From positions 3,106,501 to 3,170,500 of the forward strand of contig NZ_JAPEMI010000001.1 of assembly GCF_026342835.1 (NCBI RefSeq): DNA of 64,000 nt. Reading direction: 5' to 3'. Positions 16,692-25,364 of the stretch are shown here, piece after piece. Each line of letters starts with the position of its first letter. The first letter of the stretch is position 1. The notes under the pieces were generated by a model, which was not told the origin of the DNA, ran no database searches, and saw nothing but the letters and a program-made list of their open reading frames with translations. This stretch comes from Streptomyces sp. NBC_00154. GTDB taxonomy: Bacteria; Actinomycetota; Actinomycetes; Streptomycetales; Streptomycetaceae. The position numbers and the translations under genes were made by a program.

Positions 16692-16744
16692 GAATGTCCG
16701 TTCCCGAGCGCCTGGAGAGCCACGGCACTTGGGGGCGGACATTC
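16692..16744. terminator. Inverted repeat between convergent genes
   Basis: GAATGTCCG (16692-16700) and CGGACATTC (16736-16744) are perfect reverse complements with a 35-base loop, sited between the HbpS-like gene and the two-domain GNAT gene. It may terminate transcription from either side; the long loop makes this uncertain. Confidence 0.4.
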
Positions 16745-16786
16745 GCGGTTGCGCGGGCTGACAACACTTCGGCCGGCCGGTCGGCG

Positions 16787-17674
16787 TCAGCCCGTCGCCA
16801 CAGTCAGCGGCGCGAAGCGACGGGTCCAGTCGCCCGGCAGCTCCGGGGCCCGGTAGGTCATCACCGTGGTACCGGAACCGGCTTGCAGACCGCACTCCTT
16901 GAGCAGGGTCAGCAGCTCCTCGTGGCGTGCGTCGATATCCACGCGAAGGGGACGGTCCGTTGCCTTCGCGAGGGAGGTGACGAGCGCCATAGCCGTGTCG
17001 GTGTCCCGGGCGATCAGCGGACCGACCGCATGGATCCGCTCACTCGGCCAGATCGCCGCGTAACCCACCAGCTCACCGTCGTCCTCCGCGACCCGCAGGT
17101 GGTCCGCGAACGACGGCAGCCGGGCGAGAAGGTGCGTCCGGTCGGCACCGAAGACCTCGGTGTCCAGCCGGAGCAGGGCATGCAGATCCCCGGCGGCGGC
17201 CGGGCGGACGGTCACGGGACCTGCAGTCGGAACGCCGTCGCCCGATGCGTCGCTCGGCCGGAAGTGCCCGATCACTCGCTCTGCCCGCCCCACCGTTTCG
17301 AAGCCGAGCTCTTCGTAGAGCGGCCGCCCCGACTCCGTCGCGTACAGGCTGAGCGAGGTATTCCCGGTCGCCTCGATCACATGGCGCATCAGACGACGGG
17401 CGATCCCCTGCCGTGTGTACCGCTCGGCGACGAGCAGCATGCCGATGGCGGCGAGGCCCTGGCCGTAAGAGGTCAGCACGCAGGCGGCCATCAGGCCTTT
17501 GCCCTCGGGGTCGTCGATGCCGTAGCCCGTCCCCGCGGAGAGGAGCAGGCCCCATCGGAGCTCATCACGCGGCCAGCCGCGGTCCTCACAGAGATCGGCA
17601 CAGGGGACCAGGTCTCCCCGGGTGAGACGCCGGACGGGTGCGTCGGCATGCGGACGGGGCAGTGGGCTGGGCAT
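16787..17674 (-). CDS. Two-domain GNAT acetyltransferase
   Basis: A 295-residue protein with two tandem GNAT folds. The N-terminal half has the acetyl-CoA loop region MLLVAERYTRQGIARRLM, with the RQGIAR core, and then YATESGRPLYEELGF. The second half, from about residue 155 (VTVRPAAAGDLHALLRLD), is a divergent GNAT with LVGYAAIWPSERIHAVGPLIA and lacks an obvious R/Q-x-x-G-x-G/A loop, so may be non-catalytic. The substrate is unknown. It starts 5 bp after the stop of the DUF2269 gene, so the two are translationally close. Confidence 0.85.
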   Translation of the reverse strand: MPSPLPRPHADAPVRRLTRGDLVPCADLCEDRGWPRDELRWGLLLSAGTGYGIDDPEGKGLMAACVLTSYGQGLAAIGMLLVAERYTRQGIARRLMRHVIEATGNTSLSLYATESGRPLYEELGFETVGRAERVIGHFRPSDASGDGVPTAGPVTVRPAAAGDLHALLRLDTEVFGADRTHLLARLPSFADHLRVAEDDGELVGYAAIWPSERIHAVGPLIARDTDTAMALVTSLAKATDRPLRVDIDARHEELLTLLKECGLQAGSGTTVMTYRAPELPGDWTRRFAPLTVATG

Positions 17675-17679
17675 GAGGT

Positions 17680-18207
17680 TCAGGCTGTCCGACGCAGTGA
17701 TCGCTCGTCCACCGCTTTACCGGAACTGGCCGAGACGCGTAGCCGTCGGCCGCGCCGGGTCGGCCCCCATGGCTTCAGTACCGAGACCGCGGTGATGAAG
17801 AGATATGTGGCTGTTGCCACGGAAGGCGCGACGACCAGATTGATGTCGACGGCGCCCTGTGCCGCGGCTTCGTTGATGCCCGGTCGCAGCGAGAAGATCG
17901 ACAGGGCCGTGGTGATCAGAGTGAGCCAGAACTTCGTCCAGACCCAACGGTGTCTGGCCAGGCCCCACGGGGTGCCGAGCGCCAGCACGAGACCGCTGAG
18001 GAGCGAGACCAGAGCGACGGGCACGACCAACCAGTCACCGAAAATCTTCATGGCGCGGGTCGCGGCCTGCGCGGTGGTGGTATCGCCGGTCAGGAAGGCC
18101 GTGATCCCGAGTGTCAGCAGGCCGACGGTGAGGCCCAGCCAACTGACGGAGACCGCGACATGGGCGACCAGGAGACTTCGGCGAGCGGGACGCTTGAGTG
18201 GTTTCAC
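17680..18207 (-). CDS. DUF2269-like integral membrane protein
   Basis: A 175-residue protein with four predicted membrane helices (LLVAHVAVSVSWLGLTVGLL, WLVVPVALVSLLSGLVLAL, FWLTLITTALSIFS, and VATATYLFITAVSVL). Its first helix carries a conserved HVAVSVSWLG stretch, as in DUF2269 proteins (sometimes annotated as predicted integral membrane or YndA-like proteins); His in helix 1 could bind haem, but that is speculation. The GTG at 18207 lies inside the parS palindrome; an alternative GTG at 18216 would add VFH. No good SD is present for either. Followed immediately by the GNAT gene. Confidence 0.75.
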   Translation of the reverse strand: MKPLKRPARRSLLVAHVAVSVSWLGLTVGLLTLGITAFLTGDTTTAQAATRAMKIFGDWLVVPVALVSLLSGLVLALGTPWGLARHRWVWTKFWLTLITTALSIFSLRPGINEAAAQGAVDINLVVAPSVATATYLFITAVSVLKPWGPTRRGRRLRVSASSGKAVDERSLRRTA

Positions 18208-18214
18208 GTGAAAC
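18201..18214. other. parS site overlapping the DUF2269-like start codon
   Basis: GTTTCACGTGAAAC, perfect. On the minus strand its central GTG is the probable start codon of the DUF2269-like gene (reading V-K-P). Confidence 0.92.
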
Positions 18215-18524
18215 ACGGTGCCTGGCAAAGGGCAGTTGGGCGTCCGGCGGCGGGAGTATCCGTGCGTACTTGCTTGGGCGTACGTGGTGCCCTCCTGCCG
18301 CACTCTCCGGGTGGGTGCGGTGGGTCGAAGCCCTGCCGTGGATTCCGGGTACGGCCATGGGGCAAGGGAGCGTAACGGGAAACGTGGTTCGGATACCCGG
18401 ACTTCCCGTTATTTGTCCGGCCTGGAGTCGGCGCAGTCATGCTGGGGCGAGGAGCCGCACGCGGTGGCTGCGAGCACTGTCGGCACGCAAGGCGACCAGA
18501 AGATGTTCGAGGCGAGGCACAGTT
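18215..18524. other. 310-bp gap with no recognised gene
   Basis: This stretch separates the divergent DUF2269-like and flavohaemoprotein genes and must hold their promoters. I see no convincing open frame with an SD, no clear sigma-factor motif and no strong hairpin. Confidence 0.5.
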
Positions 18525-19694
18525 ATGGACGCTCCGGCCACCATGCCCGGCGACGAAACTCTCAGATCTCCCGATGCGACCCTGATCCACCGCACCCTGA
18601 CGGAGATCGCCCCTGTCGCGGACCAGGCCACCTCGTACTTCTACGCCTTGCTCTTCGTCCGCCACCCCGAACTGCGCGCCCTGTTCCCGGCCGCGATGGA
18701 CACCCAGCGAGACCGTCTCCTGCGGGCGCTCCTGACGGCCGCCGACCGCATGGACGACCCCGATGCGCTGACCGAGTACCTCGGCGGACTGGCCCGGGGA
18801 CACCGTAAATACGGCACCCTGCCCACGCACTATCCCGCGGTCGGCGAGGCCCTCCTCGGCGCCCTGAGCCGCTACGCCACCACGTGGGACGGGGCGGCCG
18901 AGGCGGCCTGGATCCGCACCTACACCACGCTGTCGCAGATCATGATCGACGCGGCCGCCGAGGACGAGGAACGAGCGCCCTCCTGGTGGGTCGCGGAGGT
19001 CGTCTCCCATGACCTCAGAACGCCCGACATAGCGATCCTCACGCTCCGCCCCGACCAGGCCTACCCCTTCCTGGCCGGCCAGTACACCGCCCTGGAAACC
19101 CCGTGGTGGCCGCGGATCTGGCGGCATTACTCCTTCGCCTCGGCGCCACGGCCCGACGGTCTGCTCACGTTCCACATCAAGGCGGTTCCGGCGGGCTGGG
19201 TCTCCAACGCACTGGTGCACCGGGCCCGCCCCGGCGACGTCCTGCGGCTCGGCCCGCCCACCGGCTCGATGACGGTCGACCACACCACCCACAACGGTCT
19301 GCTCTGTCTGGGAGGCGGCACGGGCATCGCACCCATCAAGGCGCTCGTCGAGGATGTCGCCGAACACGGCGACCGGCGCCCGATGCAGGTCTTCTACGGT
19401 GCACGCAGCGACCGCGACCTGTACGACATCGGCACGATGCTGCGGCTCCAGCAGACCTTTCCCTGGCTCGCCGTCCGCCCGGTGGTCTCCGGCGGGTCGG
19501 GCAGGGGACTGAAGGGCTTGTTGCCCGACGCGGTGCGCGAGCTCGGCCCGTGGCACGAGTACGACGCCTATCTCTCGGGCCCGCCGGGGATGGTCCGCAG
19601 CGGCGTGGACGTACTCACGGGCATCGGCATGCCGCCCGGGCGCATCCGATACGACTCCGTCGAGGAATTGGCACCCACGACGGGCCCGGCCTAA
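18525..19694 (+). CDS. Flavohaemoglobin-like globin-FAD/NAD reductase
   Basis: A 389-residue two-part protein. Residues about 15-145 are a globin with LIHRTLTEIAPVADQATSYFY, an LFP motif after helix C and a proximal His93 in LARGHRKYG, matching the flavohaemoglobin pattern. Residues about 155-260 are the FAD domain (RHYSFAS, the RxYS flavin motif) and about 265-385 the NAD(P)H domain with GGGTGIAPIKAL and a SGPPGMV end. Flavohaemoglobins oxidise NO to nitrate; this shorter, divergent form is common in actinobacteria and may act on NO or as a haem reductase. ATG at 18525 has only a weak GAGG upstream. Converges on the Nudix gene. Confidence 0.85.
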   Translation: MDAPATMPGDETLRSPDATLIHRTLTEIAPVADQATSYFYALLFVRHPELRALFPAAMDTQRDRLLRALLTAADRMDDPDALTEYLGGLARGHRKYGTLPTHYPAVGEALLGALSRYATTWDGAAEAAWIRTYTTLSQIMIDAAAEDEERAPSWWVAEVVSHDLRTPDIAILTLRPDQAYPFLAGQYTALETPWWPRIWRHYSFASAPRPDGLLTFHIKAVPAGWVSNALVHRARPGDVLRLGPPTGSMTVDHTTHNGLLCLGGGTGIAPIKALVEDVAEHGDRRPMQVFYGARSDRDLYDIGTMLRLQQTFPWLAVRPVVSGGSGRGLKGLLPDAVRELGPWHEYDAYLSGPPGMVRSGVDVLTGIGMPPGRIRYDSVEELAPTTGPA

Positions 19695-19751
19695 CACGAG
19701 CCTGCCCCAGCTGGAGCAGGAGCAGACAGAAGCAGGTCCCAGGGCCCCGGA

Positions 19752-20231
19752 TCAGCCCAGGTCCGGCGCGTGCATCGCCCGCACGCCCTCGATATTGCCG
19801 TCCAGGTAGTGCCGCAATGACAGCGGTACGAGATGAACGGCGGCGATCCCGATCCGGCTGAACGGCACCCGTACGACGTCGTACTCGCCGCACGGATCCT
19901 CGATCTCGGGGCCGTGCCGGCGGGACAGGTCCATCGAGTCCAGCCGGCAGACGAAGAAGTGCTGCACCTTCACGCCCTTCACCCCACCGCCCTCGATGTG
20001 CTCCACGGTGTCGACGAAGCAGGGGACCACATCGGTGATCTTGGCGCCGAGCTCCTCGTCCACCTCGCGGTGCAGAGCGTCGACAACGGTTGCATCCTCG
20101 GGCTCGACCCCGCCGCCCGGCGTGAGCCAGTACGGATCCACCCCAGGCTTGGTGCGCTTGATGAGGATGAGGTCGTTGCCGTCGAGCAAGATGGCGCGTG
20201 CGGTGCGCTTGACCACAGGACGTTCGGTCAT
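19752..20231 (-). CDS. Nudix hydrolase with altered Nudix box
   Basis: A 159-residue Nudix protein. The core REVDEELG that binds Mg2+ is intact, but counting back in the GX5EX7REUXEEXGU box puts Ala where the first Glu belongs (GGGVEPEDATVVDALHREV), with Glu and Asp one and two residues earlier. Fold and size fit a nucleotide-type Nudix enzyme; the substrate is unknown. ATG at 20231. It is 52 bp upstream-adjacent to the lysR gene on the same strand, with the LysR gene reading toward it. Confidence 0.85.
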   Translation of the reverse strand: MTERPVVKRTARAILLDGNDLILIKRTKPGVDPYWLTPGGGVEPEDATVVDALHREVDEELGAKITDVVPCFVDTVEHIEGGGVKGVKVQHFFVCRLDSMDLSRRHGPEIEDPCGEYDVVRVPFSRIGIAAVHLVPLSLRHYLDGNIEGVRAMHAPDLG

Positions 20232-20283
20232 GGCAAGAGAGTGGCCCACAGAACCCGTTCTGAAACACCCACACGCCCGGGGG

Positions 20284-21180
20284 TCACCAGTCGGCTGCAG
20301 CGCGCACCAGCCACTCGTGCGCCCGCGCGATGTGAGGCAGGGCGAGTGTGCCGGTCCGCGCGGCCAGGAAGTAGGTGCGGAGCGGCGGGACCGGCGGGTC
20401 CAGGAGCGCCACCACCTCGCCGCGCTCCAGCGCCCCCTCGCAGAGATAGCGCGGCAGTACGGCAAGCCCGGCGCCCGCGGCGGTGCACTCCAGGACAGCC
20501 CGCAGATCCGGTGCTATGACGGTGCCCGCGGCTGCGGGACGGCGGTCGAAGACAGCGGCCCAGTAGCGGGAGACGAACGGCAGGCTCTCGTGCACTTCCA
20601 CCACCGGCAGCTGCTCCAGCACCACAGGACCTTTGTGCCGCAGCGTGCCGGGGCCGAGGCGCGCGGCCCAGCGCGGGGAAGCGACCAGTACATGCTCCTC
20701 GTCGCAGAGCGGTGTCGCGGTGAGCAGCCCACCGCGTGGCCGGGCCGTTGCGATGGCCAGATCATGGTGTCCGGCGGCGAGCCCTTCCAGCGTCTCCTCG
20801 GCGTTGGCGAGGAACGAGCTGCGCAGGGCGAGGCCGTGGGAGACGAGGAGGGTGAGTGCGGGCAGAGCGCGCAGCGAGATGAATTCCGGGGGCCCGGCCA
20901 GATGCAGCGTGCGTGCGGTCGACTCCTCGTCGACCCCGCTCTCGGCGATCTCGACCAGCGCGTCCAGATGGGGGGCGGCCCGGTGCGCGAGTTCGTCGCC
21001 CATGGTCGTCGGGGTCACACCGCGGGCCCGGCGCAGGAAGAGCGGGCGGCCCAGCTGCCGTTCCAGTGTGCGTATCTGCGAGGTGACCGCGGGCTGGGAG
21101 AGGCCGAGCAGCGCGGCGGCGCGGGTGAAGGACCCGGCCCGGTGCACCGTCACGAAAGTACGCAGCAGGGCCAGGTCCAC
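20284..21180 (-). CDS. LysR-family transcriptional regulator
   Basis: A 298-residue LysR regulator. The N-terminal winged helix is standard: ALLRTFVTVHRAGSFTRAAA, then LLGLSQPAVTSQIRTLERQLG and PLFLRRARGVTPT. The C-terminal part is a periplasmic-binding-like effector domain. GTG at 21180 is chosen because GGGAGGGGACAGGAC precedes it and it starts at the usual DLALLRTF. Targets are unknown; it is followed by the Nudix gene on the same strand, and the PLP-enzyme gene lies upstream. Confidence 0.9.
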   Translation of the reverse strand: MDLALLRTFVTVHRAGSFTRAAALLGLSQPAVTSQIRTLERQLGRPLFLRRARGVTPTTMGDELAHRAAPHLDALVEIAESGVDEESTARTLHLAGPPEFISLRALPALTLLVSHGLALRSSFLANAEETLEGLAAGHHDLAIATARPRGGLLTATPLCDEEHVLVASPRWAARLGPGTLRHKGPVVLEQLPVVEVHESLPFVSRYWAAVFDRRPAAAGTVIAPDLRAVLECTAAGAGLAVLPRYLCEGALERGEVVALLDPPVPPLRTYFLAARTGTLALPHIARAHEWLVRAAADW

Positions 21181-21319
21181 GTCCTGTCCCCTCCCACCCT
21201 TGCGAAGCGTCCGACCCGAACAACTATAAATATGTCGATAGGTCGCTGTCGCTACTGTGATTGGACACTGACGCAGAGTCAATTAGCCTTGTCCAAGCGG
21301 TTCTTCGCGCGTGGAACCG

Positions 21320-21358
21320 GGACGGTCCGAGCCAAGAGGGGGGAGGCTCGGACCGTCC
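21320..21358 (-). terminator. Perfect 14-bp hairpin after the PLP-enzyme gene
   Basis: GGACGGTCCGAGCC (21320-21333) pairs with GGCTCGGACCGTCC (21345-21358) around an 11-base loop, 33 bp past the stop of the minus-strand cystathionine-type gene. Confidence 0.85.
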
Positions 21359-21390
21359 GTACCGGCCATGTCTTCCTGTGCGCGGCCGGC

Positions 21391-22521
21391 TCAGCGCCGG
21401 CCCATCGCCTCGTCCAGCGCCCGCTCCACGTCGGCCACCAGGTCGTCCGCGTCCTCGGCCCCGACCGAGAATCGGATGAAGCCTTCCGGTACGGCGTCGC
21501 CGCCCCAGCGCGCCCGCCGCTCGGCGGTGGAACGCACGCCGCCGAAGCTCGTGGCGTCGTCGACCAGCCGCAGCCCGGCCAGGAAGCGCTCGGCGATCTC
21601 GCGGTCGGGCAGCACGAACGACACCACGGAGCCGAAGCGCCGCATCTGCCGCACGGCGACCGGGTACGAAGGGTCGGTGGGCAGCCCGGGATACCGCAGC
21701 CCGGTGACTTCCTGGCGCTTGCCCAGCGCCTCGGCCAGAACGAGCGCGTTTGCGCACTGCCGGTCGATCCGCAGCTCCAGCGTGGCCAGCGAACGGTGCG
21801 CGAGCCAGGCCTCCATCGGCCCGGGGATCGCCCCGACGACCTTGCGCCAGCGCCGCACGCCCGCCGCCAGTTCCGGATCGCGGCACGTCACGTGGCCGAG
21901 CAGGATGTCACCGTGTCCGGTCATGCCCTTGGTGTCACTGGCCACCGAGAAATCGGCGCCCAGCTCCAGCGGACGCTGACCGAGCGGGGTGGCGAGCGTG
22001 TTGTCGACAGCCACCAGGACGCCGGCCCCGTGCGCGGCCTCGATGAGCCGCCGCAGGTCGCAGACGTCGAGCCCAGGGTTGGACGGTGTCTCGATCCACA
22101 GCAGCCGGGCCCCTTCCAGGACCGCCAGCTGTGCGTCGCCTCCGGTCGGCGCGGTCCGCACCTCGACGCCGTACGCCTCCAGTTGCTGACGCACGAGCGG
22201 CAGCGCCTGATAGCCGTCGTCGGGCAGGACGACCGTGTCACCGGACCGCACCTGGGACAGCAGTACCGCCGAGATCGCCGCCATGCCGGAGGCGAACACC
22301 GTGGTCTCGACCGTCTCCCCCGGCGCTTCGAGCTCGCCGATGGCCCGCTCCAGATGGGTCCAGGTCGGATTGGTGTCCCGGCCGTACGTGTACGGGCCGG
22401 TCGGCTCGCCGGAGAGGTGGAAGTGCGCGGCGAATACCGGACCGGGCAGTGTGGGTTCGTACTGCTCCGGTTCGGGAAGCCCCGCCCGTACCGCCCGGGT
22501 TCCGTCACCCATGGTGCTCAT
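21391..22521 (-). CDS. Cystathionine gamma-synthase/lyase-type PLP enzyme
   Basis: A 376-residue protein of the Cys/Met-metabolism PLP family (fold type I). Seen are YTYGRDTNPTWTHLE at the substrate/cofactor N-region, FASGMAAISAVLL, DNTLATPLGQRPLELGAD, and the Schiff-base lysine Lys198 in SDTKGMTGHGD. It probably catalyses a gamma-synthase, gamma-lyase or beta-lyase reaction on cystathionine or a related thio-amino acid; sequence alone does not decide. ATG at 22521. There is no other Met/Cys gene nearby. Ends in a strong terminator. Confidence 0.9.
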   Translation of the reverse strand: MSTMGDGTRAVRAGLPEPEQYEPTLPGPVFAAHFHLSGEPTGPYTYGRDTNPTWTHLERAIGELEAPGETVETTVFASGMAAISAVLLSQVRSGDTVVLPDDGYQALPLVRQQLEAYGVEVRTAPTGGDAQLAVLEGARLLWIETPSNPGLDVCDLRRLIEAAHGAGVLVAVDNTLATPLGQRPLELGADFSVASDTKGMTGHGDILLGHVTCRDPELAAGVRRWRKVVGAIPGPMEAWLAHRSLATLELRIDRQCANALVLAEALGKRQEVTGLRYPGLPTDPSYPVAVRQMRRFGSVVSFVLPDREIAERFLAGLRLVDDATSFGGVRSTAERRARWGGDAVPEGFIRFSVGAEDADDLVADVERALDEAMGRR

Positions 22522-22597
22522 GCTGTTCCTTCTGTTCTCTGGTCGTGCCGGTACTTCTGATCCAGCTGATCCTGCTGATCGCTCTGATTCGGTCGGA

Positions 22598-22975
22598 TCA
22601 GTCCTCGTCCGGCAGGACGACATTCAGTGCCCAGGACACGACCGAGATGATCAGGCCGCCGAGCACGGCGGTCCAGAAGCCCTCGACATGGAAGCTGAGG
22701 TCGAACTGGTCGGCCAGCCAGGAGGTCAGCAGCAGCATCAGCGCGTTCACCACAAGGGTGATCAGACCCAGTGTGAGGATGAACAGCGGCAGGGTGAGCA
22801 CCTTGACTATGGGCTTCACCACGAAGTTCACCAGCCCGAAGAGCAGGGCCACGAGTATCAGGGTGAGCACCTTGCGACCGGTACTGCCGCCGGACAGCGT
22901 GATGTTGTCGAGCAGCCAGATGGCCACGGCCAGCGCACCTGCGTTGGCGATCGTCTTGACTACAAAATTCTTCAT
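22598..22975 (-). CDS. Phage-holin-4 superfamily (DUF360-like) membrane protein
   Basis: A 125-residue protein with four membrane helices and the family pattern VLTLILVALLFGLVNFVVKP, then VLTLPLFILTLGLITLVVNALML and GGLIISVVSW. This family (also called YvlD) is widespread in bacteria and is not truly phage-derived; its function is unknown. The ATG at 22975 (MKNFVVKTIANAG) matches the family N-terminus. Divergent from the cupin gene. Confidence 0.88.
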   Translation of the reverse strand: MKNFVVKTIANAGALAVAIWLLDNITLSGGSTGRKVLTLILVALLFGLVNFVVKPIVKVLTLPLFILTLGLITLVVNALMLLLTSWLADQFDLSFHVEGFWTAVLGGLIISVVSWALNVVLPDED

Positions 22976-23043
22976 GTGTCTGATCGTGGCAGACATGATC
23001 GGTGGCGAACACCGGCAGAACGAAAGCAAGGGGCGGACGGGCC

Positions 23044-23361
23044 ATGAAGGCATTCAGACTGGACGAACTGGAGGCGGAACGGGCCGCCAACGACGGCGCG
23101 TATCTGCAGTTCCTGCGGGAACGGAACATGTCCGTCGGCCTGTACGCGCTGGACGCCGGCGACCTCGATCCGCAGCAGCCGCACAACCAGGACGAGGTCT
23201 ATTTCATTGTCAGCGGCCGCGCCTCGATCACCGTCGGCATGGAGACCACACAGGTGGGCAGGGGAAGCGTGGTGTACGTACCGGCCGGTGTGGCCCACAA
23301 GTTCCACCACATCACCGAGGATCTGCGGGTCATGGTGGTCTTCTCTCCGCCGGAGAGCTGA
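23044..23361 (+). CDS. Cupin-domain protein
   Basis: A 105-residue single-domain cupin. The metal-binding motif 1 appears as PQQPHNQDEVYFIVSG, and motif 2 as GSVVYVPAGVAHKFH with two of the usual ligands. It could bind a divalent metal and act as a dioxygenase, isomerase or regulatory cupin; function unknown. ATG at 23044 follows AAGGGG. Next gene on the same strand starts 137 bp later. Confidence 0.85.
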   Translation: MKAFRLDELEAERAANDGAYLQFLRERNMSVGLYALDAGDLDPQQPHNQDEVYFIVSGRASITVGMETTQVGRGSVVYVPAGVAHKFHHITEDLRVMVVFSPPES

Positions 23362-23498
23362 GCCGGGCCCTCAGGGATCCCTAAGGGTTCGATCAGGGGA
23401 GTTCGGGGGCTCCGGTGCCCCCGCAGGCCACCCCCGCGCCTCTAGCATCGAAGCAGGTGCTCATCGAAGCCGTTACGCACAGAGACGAGGTTGGGACG

Positions 23499-23717
23499 AT
23501 GGCCGTTCGGGAGATATTCGCGGGGATGCCCTGGTGGGTGAAGTGGGTCGCGGTGCCCGTCATCGCGATCGTCGTGTTCGGCGGCCTGATCGCCAGCGTG
23601 ATCGGGTTCGTGATCGGTCTGCTCTTCAAGGTCCTGGTCTTCGTGATCCTGGTCGGCGGGCTCGTGTTCGTCGTACGGAAGTTCATGTCGTCCTCGTCAT
23701 CGCGCGGCGACTGGTAG
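23499..23717 (+). CDS. Small membrane protein (DUF5326-like)
   Basis: A 72-residue protein with an N-terminal amphipathic segment (REIFAGMPWWVKW) and two tightly spaced membrane helices (VAVPVIAIVVFGGLIASVIG and LLFKVLVFVILVGGLVFVV), ending in a Ser-rich basic tail. It resembles a conserved Streptomyces family of unknown function lying just before ssgR. ATG at 23499. Confidence 0.75.
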   Translation: MAVREIFAGMPWWVKWVAVPVIAIVVFGGLIASVIGFVIGLLFKVLVFVILVGGLVFVVRKFMSSSSSRGDW

Positions 23718-23964
23718 GCGGCGGCCGGTCACCAGTCGGGCAATTAGCCCAGCTGAGCTAAGTACAAGACGAAACGACACCCCTTGCGGACGCTGCCGAT
23801 ACAGTGGCGGTCCGCTGTCGTTGCCTGGGAAACAACTGTCCGTCACCACCCTGACCAGTGGTTTGTGTACACGCCCGGTCTCCGGACCCCAGGTCTGCGG
23901 CAGGTCCGTGGGGGCGGCCCCCACGAACGGGCTGACTGCCCGTCACCATGCCTGGGGGTGACCT

Positions 23965-24735
23965 TTGACCACGGCATCGAGTACCGCTGTCCCGACGTTG
24001 ATCGGTTCGGTTCAGCGGGCATTGAGGCTGTTGGAGGCTGTGGGCGCCCATCGGGACGGGGCACCTGCGAAGCAGCTCGCACGGGAAGCGGGGCTTCCCC
24101 TTCCCACTGCCTATCACCTGTTGCGCACCCTGACCCATGAAGGCTATCTGCGCCGGGAGAACGGTGTGTTCCTCTTCGGCTCCGCCGCCGAGAGGCTGGT
24201 CGACGACGGTGCGCTGCAGAATCGTCGCAGCACCATGGCCCAGTCGCTGGCCCGCTGGCGCGACATCATCGGTGCACCGGTGTACTGCGCCGTCTACCGC
24301 GAGGGCGAGATCGAACTCATCGCGGTCGCCGACACCCCCGCAGCACCTGCGGTCGAGGAGTGGGCCTCGTTCCGGGAGACCGGGCATGCTCATGCGATCG
24401 GCCAGTGCCTACTGAGCCGGCTCGACGAGAAGGCCCGTGAGGACCATCTGGATCGTCACCCTGTGCAGCCGCTGACCCGGTACTCGGTGCGGGACCGACC
24501 GGCGTTTCTCGAGCGGTTGAGGTCGTTGGAGCGAACGGAACCTGTTGTCGAACGACAGGAGTACGCCCTCGGAACGGTCTGCGCCGCCATCCCGATCGCA
24601 GTCGGATTCACGGCCGCCGCCATGGCCATTTCGGTACCTCTCGACGAGGAAGATCGGTTGCTCCCCGCAGTCGAACGACTACGCATTGAAGTGGCGAGCC
24701 TCTTGCGTTCGTTCGTGTTCTCTATCAGTATCTGA
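23965..24735 (+). CDS. ssgR: IclR-family regulator SsgR, activator of ssgA
   Basis: A 256-residue IclR-type regulator: N-terminal helix-turn-helix (LIGSVQRALRLLEAV, AKQLAREAGLPLPTAYHLLRTL) and a C-terminal IclR effector domain (residues about 85-250). Its place immediately upstream of ssgA identifies it as SsgR, which in S. coelicolor activates ssgA transcription and links it to sporulation. The start is TTG at 23965 with GGGGGTGA nearby; no better start keeps the HTH intact. The 247-bp gap upstream (23718-23964) has no gene I can see and should hold the ssgR promoter. Confidence 0.92.
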   Translation: MTTASSTAVPTLIGSVQRALRLLEAVGAHRDGAPAKQLAREAGLPLPTAYHLLRTLTHEGYLRRENGVFLFGSAAERLVDDGALQNRRSTMAQSLARWRDIIGAPVYCAVYREGEIELIAVADTPAAPAVEEWASFRETGHAHAIGQCLLSRLDEKAREDHLDRHPVQPLTRYSVRDRPAFLERLRSLERTEPVVERQEYALGTVCAAIPIAVGFTAAAMAISVPLDEEDRLLPAVERLRIEVASLLRSFVFSISI

Positions 24736-24836
24736 AAAATCACTCCTTGTGATCTGCTATCGCGTGCACCACGATGGCGTCAATAGGGCCATGGGGGATC
24801 ATTCCTGGCCAGATTCATCTACTGCGGGGTTGAACG

Positions 24837-25274
24837 ATGCGCGAGTCGGTTCAAGCTGAGGTCATGATGAGTTTCCTCGTCTCCGAGGAGCTCTCATTCC
24901 GTATCCCGGTGGAGCTCCGGTACGAGGTATGCGATCCGTACGCGATCCGGATGACCTTCCATCTGCCCGGTGACGCCCCCGTCACCTGGGCTTTCGGTCG
25001 TGAGCTGCTGTTGGACGGCCTCAACAGCCCCAGCGGTGACGGTGATGTGCACATCAGTCCCACGGAGCCCGAGGGGCTGTCGGACGTACACATCCGGCTT
25101 CAGGTCGGCGCGGATCGCGCTCTCTTCAGGGCCGGTACCGCGCCACTCGTTGCGTTTCTCGACCGGACGGACAAGCTCGTCCCCCTCGGCCAGGAGTGCA
25201 CGCTGAGTGACTTCGAGGGCAACCTCGAGGAGGCGCTTGGCCGGATCCTCGCCAAGGAACAGAACGCTGGCTGA
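24837..25274 (+). CDS. ssgA: Sporulation-specific cell division activator SsgA
   Basis: A 145-residue SsgA-like protein. The sequence SFLVSEELSFRIPVELRYE, then FHLPGDAPVTWAFGRELL and LVAFLDRTDKLVPLGQE, is the SALP signature found only in morphologically complex actinobacteria. SsgA marks future septum and branch sites and stimulates FtsZ-dependent sporulation septation through SsgB. The ATG at 24837 begins MRESVQAEVM as in known SsgA proteins. It is separated from ssgR by 101 bp that should contain the SsgR-dependent promoter. Converges with the YibE/F gene. Confidence 0.96.
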   Translation: MRESVQAEVMMSFLVSEELSFRIPVELRYEVCDPYAIRMTFHLPGDAPVTWAFGRELLLDGLNSPSGDGDVHISPTEPEGLSDVHIRLQVGADRALFRAGTAPLVAFLDRTDKLVPLGQECTLSDFEGNLEEALGRILAKEQNAG

Positions 25275-25364
25275 AAAGGTTTGCGCCGACGGTCGGCGCA
25301 CCGGTCGAACGCGGTACTGCCGAACGGGTGATATCTGCACCGCGCCGACCCGCCACTGCCAGCG

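Noticed and set aside
19996..22560. An 854-residue plus-strand open frame across the Nudix, LysR and PLP-enzyme genes
   Set aside because: Shadow of well-supported minus-strand genes; no SD, no recognisable domain, runs through a terminator hairpin.
22598..22975. Prophage remnant suggested by the holin-like family name
   Set aside because: The family is a chromosomal membrane-protein family in spite of its name and no other phage gene is present.
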